NCBI GenBank assembly: GCA_017514675.1
Contig: JAFWIY010000030.1
Span: forward strand, 1 to 45,183
Direction of reading: 5' to 3'
Source of the DNA: Candidatus Saccharimonadota bacterium
Lineage (GTDB): Bacteria > Patescibacteriota > Saccharimonadia > Saccharimonadales > Saccharimonadaceae
Length of the DNA stretch: 45,183 bases
How positions within the stretch are numbered: the stretch's first letter is position 1; each line of letters begins with the position of its first letter. The notes under the pieces are model-generated. The model was not told the origin of the DNA. It did not search any database and saw only the letters and a program-made list of their open reading frames with translations. Shown one piece after another: positions 1-7,737 of the stretch. A program made the translations under genes and the position numbers.

Positions 1-186
1 GTATTTATTTTGTGGGGGCGGGATGCGCGGAATAAAAAAGCTTTGATTGATGCTTCGCGACACTTAATTTTGGAGTCGCCGCATCCATCGCCATTATCGG
101 CGCATAGTGGATTTTTTGGTAATCATCATTTTTCGCGTGCGAATCAATTCCTGAATGAGCACGGAATGGATGAAATTAAATGGTAG
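1..186 (+). CDS. ung: Uracil-DNA glycosylase, C-terminal part
   Basis: Open from base 1 without a start, so the 5' part lies outside the window; 61 codons remain, ending in TAG at 184-186. The translation carries the family-1 uracil-DNA glycosylase C-terminal signature: the LWG strand, then [16 protein letters not shown], which holds the HPSPLS minor-groove loop with its catalytic/intercalation region, followed by HFSRANQFL. The enzyme removes uracil from DNA in base excision repair. Its stop abuts the stop of the convergent dCMP deaminase gene, which also limits uracil incorporation through its effect on nucleotide pools. Identification is by motif and is firm. Confidence 0.93.
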   Translation, partial: VFILWGRDARNKKALIDASRHLILESPHPSPLSAHSGFFGNHHFSRANQFLNEHGMDEIKW

Positions 187-753
187 TTAGACTACAGTTT
201 CGGTAGAGGCCCAGGCAAGGAGTTTCTTATATTCCTCGGAGTCTTTATCGTAAGAATCCAAGATGTCTTCGGTATATGTTTTGCCGTTGGATAGATTTAG
301 GGTTTCTACATCTGGCATAGAAGCGAGCAGGCGCACGATGGCTTCATCTGATTCGTAGTTGGTCATGGATTTGGTGGGGTCGGTGGCGACAGAATTAACG
401 CGGAGTTCATTATAAACAAAACGCTTGATGCCGGCCTGGAGGCAATATTTCATACAGTTGTCGCAGGTGGCAACACGATTATAAATAGTGCAGCCTTTTA
501 GGTCTTGGCGAGCATACAAAACGGCGTTCATTTCGGAATGAATGACGAAGCGATATTTCATTGGGCGTTCGGAAATGGTGAGTTTGGACTCGTTGGCGCC
601 TTGAATAAGGCCATTATAGCCGAGCGACACCACGCGCTTGGTAGCATCCACAATTACGCAGCCCATTTTGCTGGATGGATCTTTGCTTTTAAGCGCAACC
701 GTTTCGGCGATTTTCATGAAATATTCATCCCACTCTTGTTGTTTCTTGTTCAT
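187..753 (-). CDS. Deoxycytidylate (dCMP) deaminase family protein
   Basis: 188-residue zinc-dependent deaminase of the CDA/dCMP deaminase superfamily. The zinc site is visible: His72 and Glu74 in HSEMNA, and Cys97-x-x-Cys100 in ATCDNC. The usual PCxxC has Thr in place of Pro. The N-terminal KDPSSKMGCVIVD and GYNG segments fit dCMP deaminase, which makes dUMP for thymidylate synthesis. The C-terminal ~65 residues, including an acidic stretch, extend beyond a typical ~150-residue enzyme and may be lineage-specific. The ATG is preceded by GGAGGAAG, and a TATAAT on this strand (774-779) gives a leader of about 15-20 nt. Convergent and immediately adjacent to ung. ComE-type deaminase is the alternative name. 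Confidence 0.85.
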   Translation of the reverse strand: MNKKQQEWDEYFMKIAETVALKSKDPSSKMGCVIVDATKRVVSLGYNGLIQGANESKLTISERPMKYRFVIHSEMNAVLYARQDLKGCTIYNRVATCDNCMKYCLQAGIKRFVYNELRVNSVATDPTKSMTNYESDEAIVRLLASMPDVETLNLSNGKTYTEDILDSYDKDSEEYKKLLAWASTETVV

Positions 754-773
754 ACTTCCTCCAATTTACCCCT

Positions 774-830
774 ATTATATCACGATTTTAGTGAGGGGGG
801 TTGTAATTTTTACCAGAATGTGCCTATAAT
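774..830. promoter_or_regulatory. Divergent promoters for the deaminase and cutinase-vWA genes
   Basis: On the minus strand, TATAAT (774-779) serves the deaminase. On the plus strand, TTGTAA (801-806) and TATAAT (825-830, 18-bp spacer) serve the secreted cutinase gene, followed by an AAGGAG ribosome-binding site. The plus promoter contains the 15-mer AGGGGGGTTGTAATT at 794-808, which recurs in front of the PemK-like gene at 32706-32720. Confidence 0.6.
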
Positions 831-857
831 CTCGCAACATTAAAATAAGGAGTTTTT

Positions 858-2594
858 ATGGGAAGAAAAAACCTAATATCAAATTTAAAGAAAATTCGCT
901 ATTTTGCGCTGGCGGTGCTAATGCTGCCGCTCGGAATGGCGCGCGAAGCAGTGCAGGCAGAAAGTTGCCCGAGCTTAAGAGTTGTGTTTGCGCGAGGGTC
1001 GGGCGGAGAGCATAACACGGATGCAAACTATCTAGAGTATCGCCGTACGATTGAAGAGAAGCTAAAGACTACGACGATTTCTTATGAATTTATTGACCTG
1101 GATTATCCGGCGGTGGGAGTAGGAGTGGATAATTTGAGCGTAACGATAGGGGCTTATGTAGGCGCTGGTGAATCTTATGCCTTTGGTGATAGCGTGAAAG
1201 ATGGGGTAAACAAATTGGTGCGAATGGTGAACGGTGGCGCTTGCCCAAAGACCAAATACGTGATTGGTGGATATTCGCAAGGTGCGATGGTGGTGTCTAA
1301 ATCTTTGAGGGAGATTAATGCCGACAGGGTAATTTATGCGGCGACTTTTGGCGACCCGAAATTGTATTTGCCGGAAGGCGCCGGTATTATGCCGCTAGCT
1401 TGTCTGGGGATGGGATTATCAGAGTATCGGATGTACGTGCCGTATTGTCGGGCGCATAAGGGCCTGCTTGGCGCCTATAAGCCATATAGCCCAAGCGGAT
1501 TTTCTGGTAAATTAGGGACTTGGTGCAACAAACTAGATATCTTTTGTAGCTCTGGACTTTCGATTGGCCACCATGTTGCCTATGTGTCGGATAAGCTATA
1601 TGAAGACGCTTCGCGAGTAATTTTTGATAAAATTACTAAAAGCTTTGGGGTAGAGAATAAGGTTTCTTCGCCGCATGACACGGTGATTTTGATTGATTCT
1701 ACTGGGTCTATGAGTAGTACGATAGAAAAGTACAAAGCCGAAGCCTTGAAGCTGGCGGAAAAAACCTTTGCGATTGGCGGTAGAATTGCACTGTTTGATT
1801 ATCGAGATCTGGATGATCCATACGAGCCGGTACCGAGGTGTGATTTTGATGAGTGTACTATAGAGAAAATCACGGAGATTTTAGATAGTCTTGAGTTGGA
1901 TGGTGGTGGCGATGACCCAGAATCGCTACTTTCGGCATCGTATTTTGCGATGCAAAAGTTGACTTGGCGACATGGCGCGACCAAATCGCTAGTTGCCATA
2001 ACTGATGCAAATTTCCTCCGGCCCGACCGCGATGGAATGACTTTGGAAGAAGTGGTGAAATTAAGTAAAATAATTGATCCGGTAAACTTCTACATCGTAA
2101 CCGAGCCAGAAAATCGCGAGTACTATGAGGAATTGGCGGAGAAAACTGATGGCAAGGTGGTCACTAGCGTGGATGAATTGGCGCTAACTGCGGACTATAT
2201 TATAGAGAGGTATGATAGTCTACCCAGAGTGAATGAGGCGGACGAGCCCTGGGATAGAGAAATGATTAAAGTATCAGAGATCCAATATCTCTCCGACTCA
2301 AAAGTGAAGCTAGTCCTTTCTGGCAGTTATCGGATGGCTATCATAGCGATTAATGACACGGTGATGGGAAGGACAAGTGAGAAAGAAATCGTAATTACCG
2401 ATTTGGATTTAAGTAGAGAAAATTTCGTAACTTTAACACCGATTAATAAGGATGGCCGTGGCGAATCAGTAGAAATCGGGCTAAAAATAATACCGAAAAA
2501 CGAGTCGCCAGAGAATGACACAACCGTAATAGAAGAATTGCCAATGACGCCGTTTGTCATACCGAGGTCGCCAAACACCGGGCGAGCTAAGTAG
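858..2594 (+). CDS. Secreted cutinase-like esterase fused to a von Willebrand factor A domain
   Basis: 578 residues. A signal peptide (basic KKIR, hydrophobic 15-27, probable cleavage after AVQA at about residue 34) sends it out of the cytoplasm. Residues ~37-260 are a cutinase-type alpha/beta hydrolase: nucleophile Ser140 in GGYSQGA, Asp227 in the Cys-flanked CNKLDIFC segment, and His238/239 in GHHVAY. Residues ~274-450 form a vWA domain with the MIDAS motif DSTGSM (Asp280, Ser282-equivalent, Ser284), expected to bind metal and a protein or surface ligand. The rest is beta-rich, ending in SPNTGRAK, a sortase-like PNTG string without the usual following membrane helix. A role in attachment to, or lipid/cell-wall attack on, a host cell is inferred. 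RBS AAGGAG. Overlaps the convergent next gene by 8 bp. Confidence 0.85.
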   Translation: MGRKNLISNLKKIRYFALAVLMLPLGMAREAVQAESCPSLRVVFARGSGGEHNTDANYLEYRRTIEEKLKTTTISYEFIDLDYPAVGVGVDNLSVTIGAYVGAGESYAFGDSVKDGVNKLVRMVNGGACPKTKYVIGGYSQGAMVVSKSLREINADRVIYAATFGDPKLYLPEGAGIMPLACLGMGLSEYRMYVPYCRAHKGLLGAYKPYSPSGFSGKLGTWCNKLDIFCSSGLSIGHHVAYVSDKLYEDASRVIFDKITKSFGVENKVSSPHDTVILIDSTGSMSSTIEKYKAEALKLAEKTFAIGGRIALFDYRDLDDPYEPVPRCDFDECTIEKITEILDSLELDGGGDDPESLLSASYFAMQKLTWRHGATKSLVAITDANFLRPDRDGMTLEEVVKLSKIIDPVNFYIVTEPENREYYEELAEKTDGKVVTSVDELALTADYIIERYDSLPRVNEADEPWDREMIKVSEIQYLSDSKVKLVLSGSYRMAIIAINDTVMGRTSEKEIVITDLDLSRENFVTLTPINKDGRGESVEIGLKIIPKNESPENDTTVIEELPMTPFVIPRSPNTGRAK

Positions 2595-2781
2595 AACTAA
2601 GATGCCAATGGTCGCCGTATTCGCATTTGTAAACCGATAGGCTACTTGCGCCGTGGTCATATTCGGCGACCTTGGCAGCCAGTTCAGCCTCTTCGCGTGT
2701 AGGGTAGATGATTTTATGAGCATCACCCACCCAACAACGTGGCGGTTCGTATTTGGCGTAATTTAAGTGGTTTTTGGACAT
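2587..2781 (-). CDS. Small conserved-type protein with YKCEYGDHWHL motif
   Basis: 64 residues, no recognised family. The C-terminal YKCEYGDHWHLSS resembles the end of short zinc-ribbon-like proteins that finish in CxxCGxWHLT, but only one Cys of the pair is present, so metal binding is doubtful. The central EEAELAAKVAEYDHG looks helical. It is kept as a gene because it starts with ATG just downstream of an AT-rich promoter-like stretch on the minus strand (TATAAT complement near 2788-2793, only a few bases upstream, consistent with a leaderless message) and runs tail-to-tail into the cutinase gene with an 8-bp overlap. Function unknown. Confidence 0.6.
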   Translation of the reverse strand: MSKNHLNYAKYEPPRCWVGDAHKIIYPTREEAELAAKVAEYDHGASSLSVYKCEYGDHWHLSST

Positions 2782-2812
2782 TGTTTTATTATATCACATT
2801 AAGGGGTGGAGC

Positions 2813-2841
2813 TTGATCTTTTGAGTAAAGTGTGCTATAAT
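2813..2841 (+). promoter_or_regulatory. Sigma70-type promoter with extended -10
   Basis: TTGATC (2813-2818), a 17-bp spacer and TATAAT (2836-2841) preceded by TG-C (extended -10). The expected start is near 2848. The leader of about 60 nt contains a small hairpin (GTGTC...GACAC, 2854-2870) and a purine-rich ribosome-binding site, AAAGGGGG. Confidence 0.75.
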
Positions 2842-2910
2842 TAATAGACAGGGGTGTCGTCTTTTGACACTAACTAGCAGTACCTTAAAAAAAGAAAGGG
2901 GGAACTTAAT

Positions 2911-3594
2911 ATGGGAAGAAAGTTAGAAAATAAACTAACTGTTGCCCTGACTCAAATCGAAGAGGGTTTCTACGACCCGGAAGATGTCAAGTTGATTGAA
3001 GATCACTTGATAGAGTGTTTGGCGATGTCGAATTGCGATGCAACACACATCGCGGACATCATCGATAGCGAGAAGGTTATCGAGTATTACGACGAGCTGG
3101 TGGCGCATGGTGCTAAAATCAATCCCCAGTCGCTAATGTTTGACATGGACTGCGCGACTGCTTGGAGGCACATAGATTGGCTCGCTGCTTCCGGTATACA
3201 TCCGGATATAATTGCGCGTTATTTTCAGGATGACGTGTATAATCCGGCGTATAAACCGATCGATCTCGAGGCAAAGCTACTTCAGATTGGAGCTAGCAAA
3301 CACTTGGTGTTTGATATATTTGGAGCTCATCTGAGATCACTGGTGGACACACCAGAGAGGCTCATGCATAATCTCGGTGTGCTGATCGAAAACGGCATCG
3401 ATCGATTCAGGATTATGTTCTGGATCGAGAAGTACGTTCCGAAAGAAAGCATCTTAAAGTATGCTGAGAAATGGAGCGAATTTGGCATCAATCCGGATTT
3501 TCACGAAGAGGATCTTCGTGAGGAATACGGGGTCGAGCTAGATGCTCGCGATAAAGAGCTCATGGAAGAATACTTCCATGGAGCAAGCTGCTAG
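2911..3594 (+). CDS. Hypothetical helical protein, 227 aa
   Basis: Not recognised. The protein is acidic and almost entirely helical, with repeated units of similar shape (each ~30-35 residues containing a 'W/I-x-A-x-G-I/A-x-P' turn, e.g. LAASGIHPDI, WSEFGINPDF, LIENGIDRFRI). This suggests an alpha-solenoid scaffold. No signal peptide or membrane segment. It is a monocistronic unit with its own extended -10 promoter, a ~60-nt leader, a strong ribosome-binding site and a perfect rho-independent terminator directly after the stop, so it is almost certainly expressed. It sits alone between a convergent small gene and typA, a position typical of accessory genes in a compact genome. Confidence 0.75.
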   Translation: MGRKLENKLTVALTQIEEGFYDPEDVKLIEDHLIECLAMSNCDATHIADIIDSEKVIEYYDELVAHGAKINPQSLMFDMDCATAWRHIDWLAASGIHPDIIARYFQDDVYNPAYKPIDLEAKLLQIGASKHLVFDIFGAHLRSLVDTPERLMHNLGVLIENGIDRFRIMFWIEKYVPKESILKYAEKWSEFGINPDFHEEDLREEYGVELDARDKELMEEYFHGASC

Positions 3595-3604
3595 CACCCC
3601 TCCA

Positions 3605-3628
3605 GGGAGCCAAAAGGCTCCCTTTTTT
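3605..3628 (+). terminator. Rho-independent terminator
   Basis: Seven-bp stem GGGAGCC/GGCTCCC with an AAAA loop, followed by six T, directly after the 227-aa gene. Confidence 0.9.
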
Positions 3629-3680
3629 AAAGCCTTTTTTATGCCGCTCCTGCTAACTAGACAGCACAACTAAATAATGA

Positions 3681-3686
3681 TATAAT
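3681..3686 (+). promoter_or_regulatory. -10 box of typA (leaderless arrangement)
   Basis: TATAAT ends 7 nt before the ATG at 3694 and no Shine-Dalgarno sequence precedes the start, so transcription probably begins at or next to the start codon. The -35 region is weak. Confidence 0.65.
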
Positions 3687-3693
3687 TACCCCT

Positions 3694-5622
3694 ATGATTT
3701 CAAACAAAGATTTTATTCGTAATGTGGCGATTATCGCACACGTGGACCACGGCAAAACTACGCTGGTGGATGGGCTTTTGAAGCAATCGCGGACTTTTCG
3801 CGACAACCAAGCCGAAATGCAACAGACTCTAATTATGGATTCCGGCGATCAAGAACACGAGCGCGGAATCACGATTACCGCTAAACAGACCTGCGTATAT
3901 TATAATGATTATAAGATTAATATTATTGATACGCCGGGGCACGCGGATTTTTCGGGCGAGGTGGAGCGGACTCTGAATATGGCGGATGGGGTGCTTTTGG
4001 TGGTGGATGCGCAGGAAGGCCCGATGCCGCAAACGAAGTTTGTTCTGAAAAAGGCTTTGGAATTGAATTTGAAGCCAGTAGTAATTATTAATAAAATTGA
4101 TAAACCGGCGGCGAGGATTCCGGAAGTTTTAAGCGAAATAGAAAGCTTGTTTTTGGAACTTGCGACAGATGAGTCACAACTGTTTTACCCAGTATATTAC
4201 GCGATTGCGCGCGAGGGCCGGGCTGGTAAAACTCCAGAGTTAGATAATGATTTACATGTAATTTTTGAAGCGATTGTTAATGATATTCCGGCGCCATCGG
4301 TAGAGGCGGATGCCCAGTCGGCACAGCTACTGGTAGCGGCGCTGGCGGCGGATAATTATCTTGGCAAATATTGCATTGGCAAGGTCTTTCGCGACAAGCT
4401 CAAGAAAGGACAAAGCGTAAAAATCTTGCGTGCTAATGCTGTAACATTTTCTCAAGAGACCGTGTCCCGCGAGGGTCACGACCCGAGCGAAGTGAGCGAA
4501 GCCCGTAACGACGGGCCTGAGCGAACGAGGTCGAGTGAGAAAATGTTAAGCATTAAGTCTGGCAAGATTGATCAGATTTTCTCCTATCGTGGGCTATCAA
4601 AAGAAGAAGTGCCGGAAGCGATTGCTGGTGATATTGTGGCGCTGACCGGTGTCGCGGAAGCGAATATCGGCGACACAATTGCGACCGGCGACAACCCAGA
4701 GGCTTTACCCACAATTGAGCTTGAGGCGCCAACATTATCAATTTATATTGGCCCGAATACCTCGCCACTTAAAGGCCGTGAAGGCGAATTTACGACTTCA
4801 CGCCAAATCGCCGAAAGATTAGAGAGAGAACTAGAAACTAATATCGCTCTCAAAATCCAGCCAGATGGACTGGGCTATAAGGTGTCTGGGCGTGGGGAAT
4901 TACATCTTTCGGTTTTGATCGAAACGATGCGCCGCGAAGGTTACGAACTTGAAGCCGGGCGGCCAGAAGTGGTTTACCGTGAGATTGATGGCAAAAAATG
5001 CGAGCCGATTGAAGATTTGACTATAGAAGTAGCGCCGGAGTTTGTGGGTGCAGTATCGCAAGAGCTTGGCGTGCGCCATGCGGAACTAAAAACCCAAGAA
5101 ATGACCACATCTGGTACGACACGCTTTGTTTATGAGATTTCTACCGCGGCTTTAATTGGCCTTCGTAATAATCTACTCACCGCGACTAAAGGCACCGTGA
5201 TTATGTCTAGTATTCCAAGTGGCTATCGCCCAGTGGAAGTCAAGTACAAACCAGAACGAAATGGCGCGTTGGTGGCATTTGAAGATGGCGTTTCAACTTC
5301 TTATGCGCTAGATGCGGCGCAGGCTAGAGGCGTGCTGTTTATTCCGCCACAAGTGCCGGTCTATCAGGGTATGATTGTAGGGCTCTCCAATAAAAAAGAT
5401 GATTTAGATATTAATATCTGCAAAGAAAAGCAACTTACCAATATGCGTACGCATGCATCGGATGGCGCAATTCAGCTCACGCCATATACACAATTATCAC
5501 TTGAACAATGTTTGGATTTTTTGCTTGATGATGAGCTCCTCGAGGTCACGCCTAAGACTTTACGCCTACGCAAACGCCAACTCGACCCGATTAAAAGAAA
5601 AAGAGAAAACCGCTTGACTTAA
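3694..5622 (+). CDS. typA: Ribosome-associated translational GTPase TypA/BipA
   Basis: 642 residues. G1 AHVDHGKT (15-22), the ERGITI switch I, DTPGHADF (G3) and NKID (G4) define the GTPase domain. It is followed by the beta-barrel domain II, EF-G-like domains and the TypA-specific C-terminus. TypA binds the 70S ribosome in the EF-G position and acts in ribosome assembly and stress or cold adaptation. Residues ~248-287 in domain II are encoded by a GC-rich palindromic element and have no counterpart in ordinary TypA proteins: the [12 protein letters not shown] strand should run straight into KSGKIDQIF. Probably translated from a leaderless message. Confidence 0.96.
   Translation: MISNKDFIRNVAIIAHVDHGKTTLVDGLLKQSRTFRDNQAEMQQTLIMDSGDQEHERGITITAKQTCVYYNDYKINIIDTPGHADFSGEVERTLNMADGVLLVVDAQEGPMPQTKFVLKKALELNLKPVVIINKIDKPAARIPEVLSEIESLFLELATDESQLFYPVYYAIAREGRAGKTPELDNDLHVIFEAIVNDIPAPSVEADAQSAQLLVAALAADNYLGKYCIGKVFRDKLKKGQSVKILRANAVTFSQETVSREGHDPSEVSEARNDGPERTRSSEKMLSIKSGKIDQIFSYRGLSKEEVPEAIAGDIVALTGVAEANIGDTIATGDNPEALPTIELEAPTLSIYIGPNTSPLKGREGEFTTSRQIAERLERELETNIALKIQPDGLGYKVSGRGELHLSVLIETMRREGYELEAGRPEVVYREIDGKKCEPIEDLTIEVAPEFVGAVSQELGVRHAELKTQEMTTSGTTRFVYEISTAALIGLRNNLLTATKGTVIMSSIPSGYRPVEVKYKPERNGALVAFEDGVSTSYALDAAQARGVLFIPPQVPVYQGMIVGLSNKKDDLDINICKEKQLTNMRTHASDGAIQLTPYTQLSLEQCLDFLLDDELLEVTPKTLRLRKRQLDPIKRKRENRLT
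4435..4554 (-). repeat. In-frame palindromic element, subfamily III, inside typA
   Basis: Core 4451-4535 (GC-rich, inner stem CCCGT/ACGGG with a 4-nt loop) flanked by inverted arms, AACATTTTCTCA on the left and TGAGAAAATGTT on the right. The arms extend to about 19 bp with one gap. Arms plus core span 120 bp (40 codons) and add no stop. The encoded peptide [18 protein letters not shown] is nearly identical to the insert in obgE (43516-43622). Confidence 0.9.
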
Positions 5623-5642
5623 AGTAAATTATATGCTATAAT
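5614..5642 (+). promoter_or_regulatory. Sigma70-type promoter with extended -10
   Basis: TTGACT (5614-5619), 17-bp spacer and TGC-TATAAT (-10 at 5637-5642). The -35 overlaps the typA stop codon region. Confidence 0.8.
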
Positions 5643-5685
5643 TAAATTAGGTGTTGTTTTTATTTTTTTGAGGAGGTGTACTTTA

Positions 5686-6354
5686 ATGGAACTGGTAATA
5701 CTTATTTGTGGGGTTTTCTTACTGTCATTAGTTATGAAGCATTATTTGTTGCTCAAAGTAACGAAAAGGCTCAATGCCCTGACGCACGATTTGTATTTTC
5801 ACAAAATGCCTCTTACCGAGGTTCGTAAAAAGAGACTATTTAAAAAAATTGCGCGCATGGATGGCGACGGTCTCTGTTATGAATCGGCCGCATTGACAAT
5901 GTTAGCAATGAAAGGAGAAGAAAGCTCCAGATTAGTGATAGTTGAGGCGTTTAATCATTTAGGGAGAGGGCATTTCAAACATGGTTATGTAGAAGTAAAA
6001 ATGCATGGGATTTGGTGGGTTATAGACCACGCATGGTATATGTATCCGCGCATTAGATTTAGAGCTTGGAACAATTTCTTGCTACGCGTCAAATATATAA
6101 GAATTGTTCCGCATAGCGAGTTTTGGCAAATTCAACTGGCAAATGATTATCGCGAGGCTATGCGCAAAAAGGACACATCAGATATCTTCTGGTATCTTTC
6201 AGCGTTTCGCCATATCCATAGAACGCGAGATTGTTTCGACTTTGAAGTAATCGGGGAGAAAAGATTCAAATTACAGACAGAGATACCGGCATGCATGATC
6301 AATAATTACAACATATCGATCACCCCAGAGCTTATCAAAGAGCTCTTAACTTAA
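5686..6354 (+). CDS. Membrane-anchored transglutaminase-like (papain-fold) protein
   Basis: 222 residues from the ATG at 5686, chosen because a full AGGAGG Shine-Dalgarno (5671-5676) sits 9 nt upstream; an in-frame TTG farther upstream would lie on that site. One N-terminal hydrophobic helix (2-24) anchors it. A Cys-His-Asp set with transglutaminase-like spacing follows: Cys64 in GDGLCYESAA, His99 in KHGYVEV and Asp114 in WWVIDHAW. The HGYVEV...WWVID pattern matches the 'H-x-W-V-E-V...W-V-x-D' core of that superfamily, so cysteine protease, transferase or amidase activity is inferred from motif only. It has its own consensus promoter and terminator, hence is monocistronic. Possibly a non-catalytic binding version; substrate unknown. 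Confidence 0.7.
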   Translation: MELVILICGVFLLSLVMKHYLLLKVTKRLNALTHDLYFHKMPLTEVRKKRLFKKIARMDGDGLCYESAALTMLAMKGEESSRLVIVEAFNHLGRGHFKHGYVEVKMHGIWWVIDHAWYMYPRIRFRAWNNFLLRVKYIRIVPHSEFWQIQLANDYREAMRKKDTSDIFWYLSAFRHIHRTRDCFDFEVIGEKRFKLQTEIPACMINNYNISITPELIKELLT

Positions 6355-6370
6355 GTAAATCATCGGTCAA

Positions 6371-6402
6371 GCGGCCAACAACTATCGTTGGCTGCTTTTT
6401 CT
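6371..6402 (+). terminator. Rho-independent terminator
   Basis: Stem CGGCCAAC/GTTGGCTG followed by a T-run. Its 3' arm also contains TTGGCT (6388-6393), the -35 box of the tatD promoter. Confidence 0.85.
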
Positions 6403-6416
6403 TGGTGTGCTATACT
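6388..6416 (+). promoter_or_regulatory. tatD promoter overlapping the preceding terminator
   Basis: TTGGCT (6388-6393), 17-bp spacer, TATACT (6411-6416) with upstream TGTGC. The ATG follows 7 nt after the -10 box, indicating a leaderless tatD message. Confidence 0.7.
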
Positions 6417-6423
6417 TTAGATA

Positions 6424-7227
6424 ATGAGTAGTTTTTTAATTGATTCGCATTGTCACCTGCATGATCCGCAGTTCTTTTCTAAAGAGCAGGCGGAAGAGAT
6501 GCTTGTCAGGGCGCGAGAAAACGGAGTTGAGAAGATTATCTGTATTGGTACCGACCCACATGATTCGCTCGTGGCAAAAGAGTTTGCAGAAAAACATGAG
6601 AATGTTTACTGGACCTATGGCATACACCCCTCAGAAGCAACTAAAGGTTTGCAACTCGGGGCATTTCGGAGCGCGGCAGCGCGAGAGTTAGCGCCGGCCG
6701 CCCGTGGCGACGGGCCGGCCGGACGCGGCCCCGAGTGTAAAACTTTAGTTGCCGTGGGTGAGGTAGGTCTAGATTACCATTACGAGGGCTATAGCCGCGA
6801 GGCGCAGATTAAGCTGTTTGAAGAGATGCTGCAGCTAGCTAAAGATCGTAATTTGCCAGTCTCTTTTCATGTGCGCGAAGCGTTTGATGATTTTTTTGCC
6901 GTGGTGGCAAATTTTCCTAAGATTCGCGGCGTAGTGCATAGTTTCTCGGATAATAAAAAGAACTTAAAACGGATTCTAAACGAAACGGATTATTATGTAG
7001 GCGTAAATGGTATGGCGACTTACTCCACTTTGCCGACTCCACCACTAGAGAGAATTCTGCTCGAAACCGATGCGCCATTCTTGACTCCTAGACCATTTCG
7101 TGGTATAATTAATGAACCGGCCTATATTCCGGCGATAGCTACTTGGCTTGCCGAAAAATTAGGTCAAGATATCAGAATTATAGAGGAGGGAACCACCAAT
7201 AATGCAAGAAGACTCTTCAACATTTAA
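6424..7227 (+). CDS. tatD: TatD family metal-dependent hydrolase / 3'-5' exonuclease
   Basis: 267 residues. Metal-binding and active-site motifs of the TatD amidohydrolase barrel are in order: DSHCHLHD near the N-terminus, YGIHPSEA, VGEVGLDYHY, SFHVREA, VVHSFSD and LLETDAPFL. TatD proteins are divalent-metal nucleases involved in DNA repair and quality control. Residues ~72-110, between the GIHP strand and the VAVGEVGLDY strand, come from a palindromic element, so the enzyme tolerates an Ala/Arg/Gly/Pro-rich loop there. The message appears leaderless. The 3' end overlaps the start of a 57-aa gene by 26 bp, and three small genes follow in the same direction. Confidence 0.93.
   Translation: MSSFLIDSHCHLHDPQFFSKEQAEEMLVRARENGVEKIICIGTDPHDSLVAKEFAEKHENVYWTYGIHPSEATKGLQLGAFRSAAARELAPAARGDGPAGRGPECKTLVAVGEVGLDYHYEGYSREAQIKLFEEMLQLAKDRNLPVSFHVREAFDDFFAVVANFPKIRGVVHSFSDNKKNLKRILNETDYYVGVNGMATYSTLPTPPLERILLETDAPFLTPRPFRGIINEPAYIPAIATWLAEKLGQDIRIIEEGTTNNARRLFNI
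6637..6752 (-). repeat. In-frame palindromic element, subfamily I, inside tatD
   Basis: Core 6655-6735 (81 bp) begins CTCGGGG and ends CCCCGAG. Its reverse complement is nearly identical to the third mnmA copy (11970-12050). Flanking arms GCAACTAAAG / CTTTAGTTGC are perfect over 10 bp and extend imperfectly inward. The reading frame is preserved. Confidence 0.9.
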
Positions 7228-7375
7228 AATCCCTAGGGCTACCCTAGCGCAGGCGGAGGTTTTTGTTGCTACTTCTCGAAACACTCCAAATAGTTCTGAT
7301 TTAGACATTTATAACGAACTAAATGCTATCGCAGAGGAGTTAGAAAAATGCCGATTAGAAAATTCTTTAAGATAG
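7202..7375 (+). CDS. Small hypothetical protein, 57 aa
   Basis: Starts at ATG 7202 inside the 3' end of tatD and runs to TAG at 7373-7375, overlapping the next gene by 28 bp. A strong GAGGAGG ribosome-binding site lies about 11-12 nt upstream, within the tatD coding sequence, which supports real translation by coupling. The product (begins MQEDSSTFKIP; ends in the helical LNAIAEELEKCRLENSL) is soluble, with a disordered N-terminal half and one C-terminal amphipathic helix. No family recognised. The chained overlaps suggest it works with, or is co-produced with, the 126-aa neighbour. Confidence 0.65.
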   Translation: MQEDSSTFKIPRATLAQAEVFVATSRNTPNSSDLDIYNELNAIAEELEKCRLENSLR

Positions 7376-7728
7376 ATTCTTTGTTTGAAGTTCTAAAACC
7401 TACGCAGCCGTATTCTAATCGCCCGACCTATGACGAGTTAGTGAATGCCGAATCAGCGCTAGGTAGGACAATTTTTGGGCCCATCCCGATGGGACATCAA
7501 AGGGAATTTTTTAAACATCGGGAGAATGTTTGGGTCTGGCACGAAAACTGGACTAATCCGGTAGGTATAGCTGAGGATATTACAATTCGCTACGAAGTGC
7601 GTCCGGACGGTGTCTATAAAAAGTCTGCTGGCGCCCCATATCAAAAAATAGAAGGGGCTGAACTTGAGAATCTTCGCAAAGCTGCAAAATCATATCTGGA
7701 ACTTGTCAAAGCAAAACTCTATTGCTAA
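7348..7728 (+). CDS. Hypothetical protein, 126 aa
   Basis: Not recognised. Starts at ATG 7348 within the end of the 57-aa gene; GAGGAG lies ~10 nt upstream. The sequence has a conserved-looking core (ESALGRTIFGP, FFKHRENVWVWHENW) rich in aromatic residues, then a short beta segment (ITIRYEVRPDGVYKK) and a C-terminal helix with a terminal Cys. No signal peptide or membrane helix, so probably cytoplasmic. It is the third gene of the tatD transcription unit. Confidence 0.7.
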   Translation: MPIRKFFKIDSLFEVLKPTQPYSNRPTYDELVNAESALGRTIFGPIPMGHQREFFKHRENVWVWHENWTNPVGIAEDITIRYEVRPDGVYKKSAGAPYQKIEGAELENLRKAAKSYLELVKAKLYC

Positions 7729-7737
7729 AATGGAGGT

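Noticed and set aside
2520-2594. LPXTG-type sorting signal at the end of the cutinase-vWA protein
   Set aside because: PNTG is present, but there is no following hydrophobic helix and only three residues remain, so normal sortase anchoring is not supported.
4435-4554. Palindromic inserts as group I/II introns or inteins
   Set aside because: Cores of ~80 bp are too short, no intron cores or intein motifs are visible, and the frames stay open. Splicing is not needed to explain the proteins, though bypass is left as a testable option.
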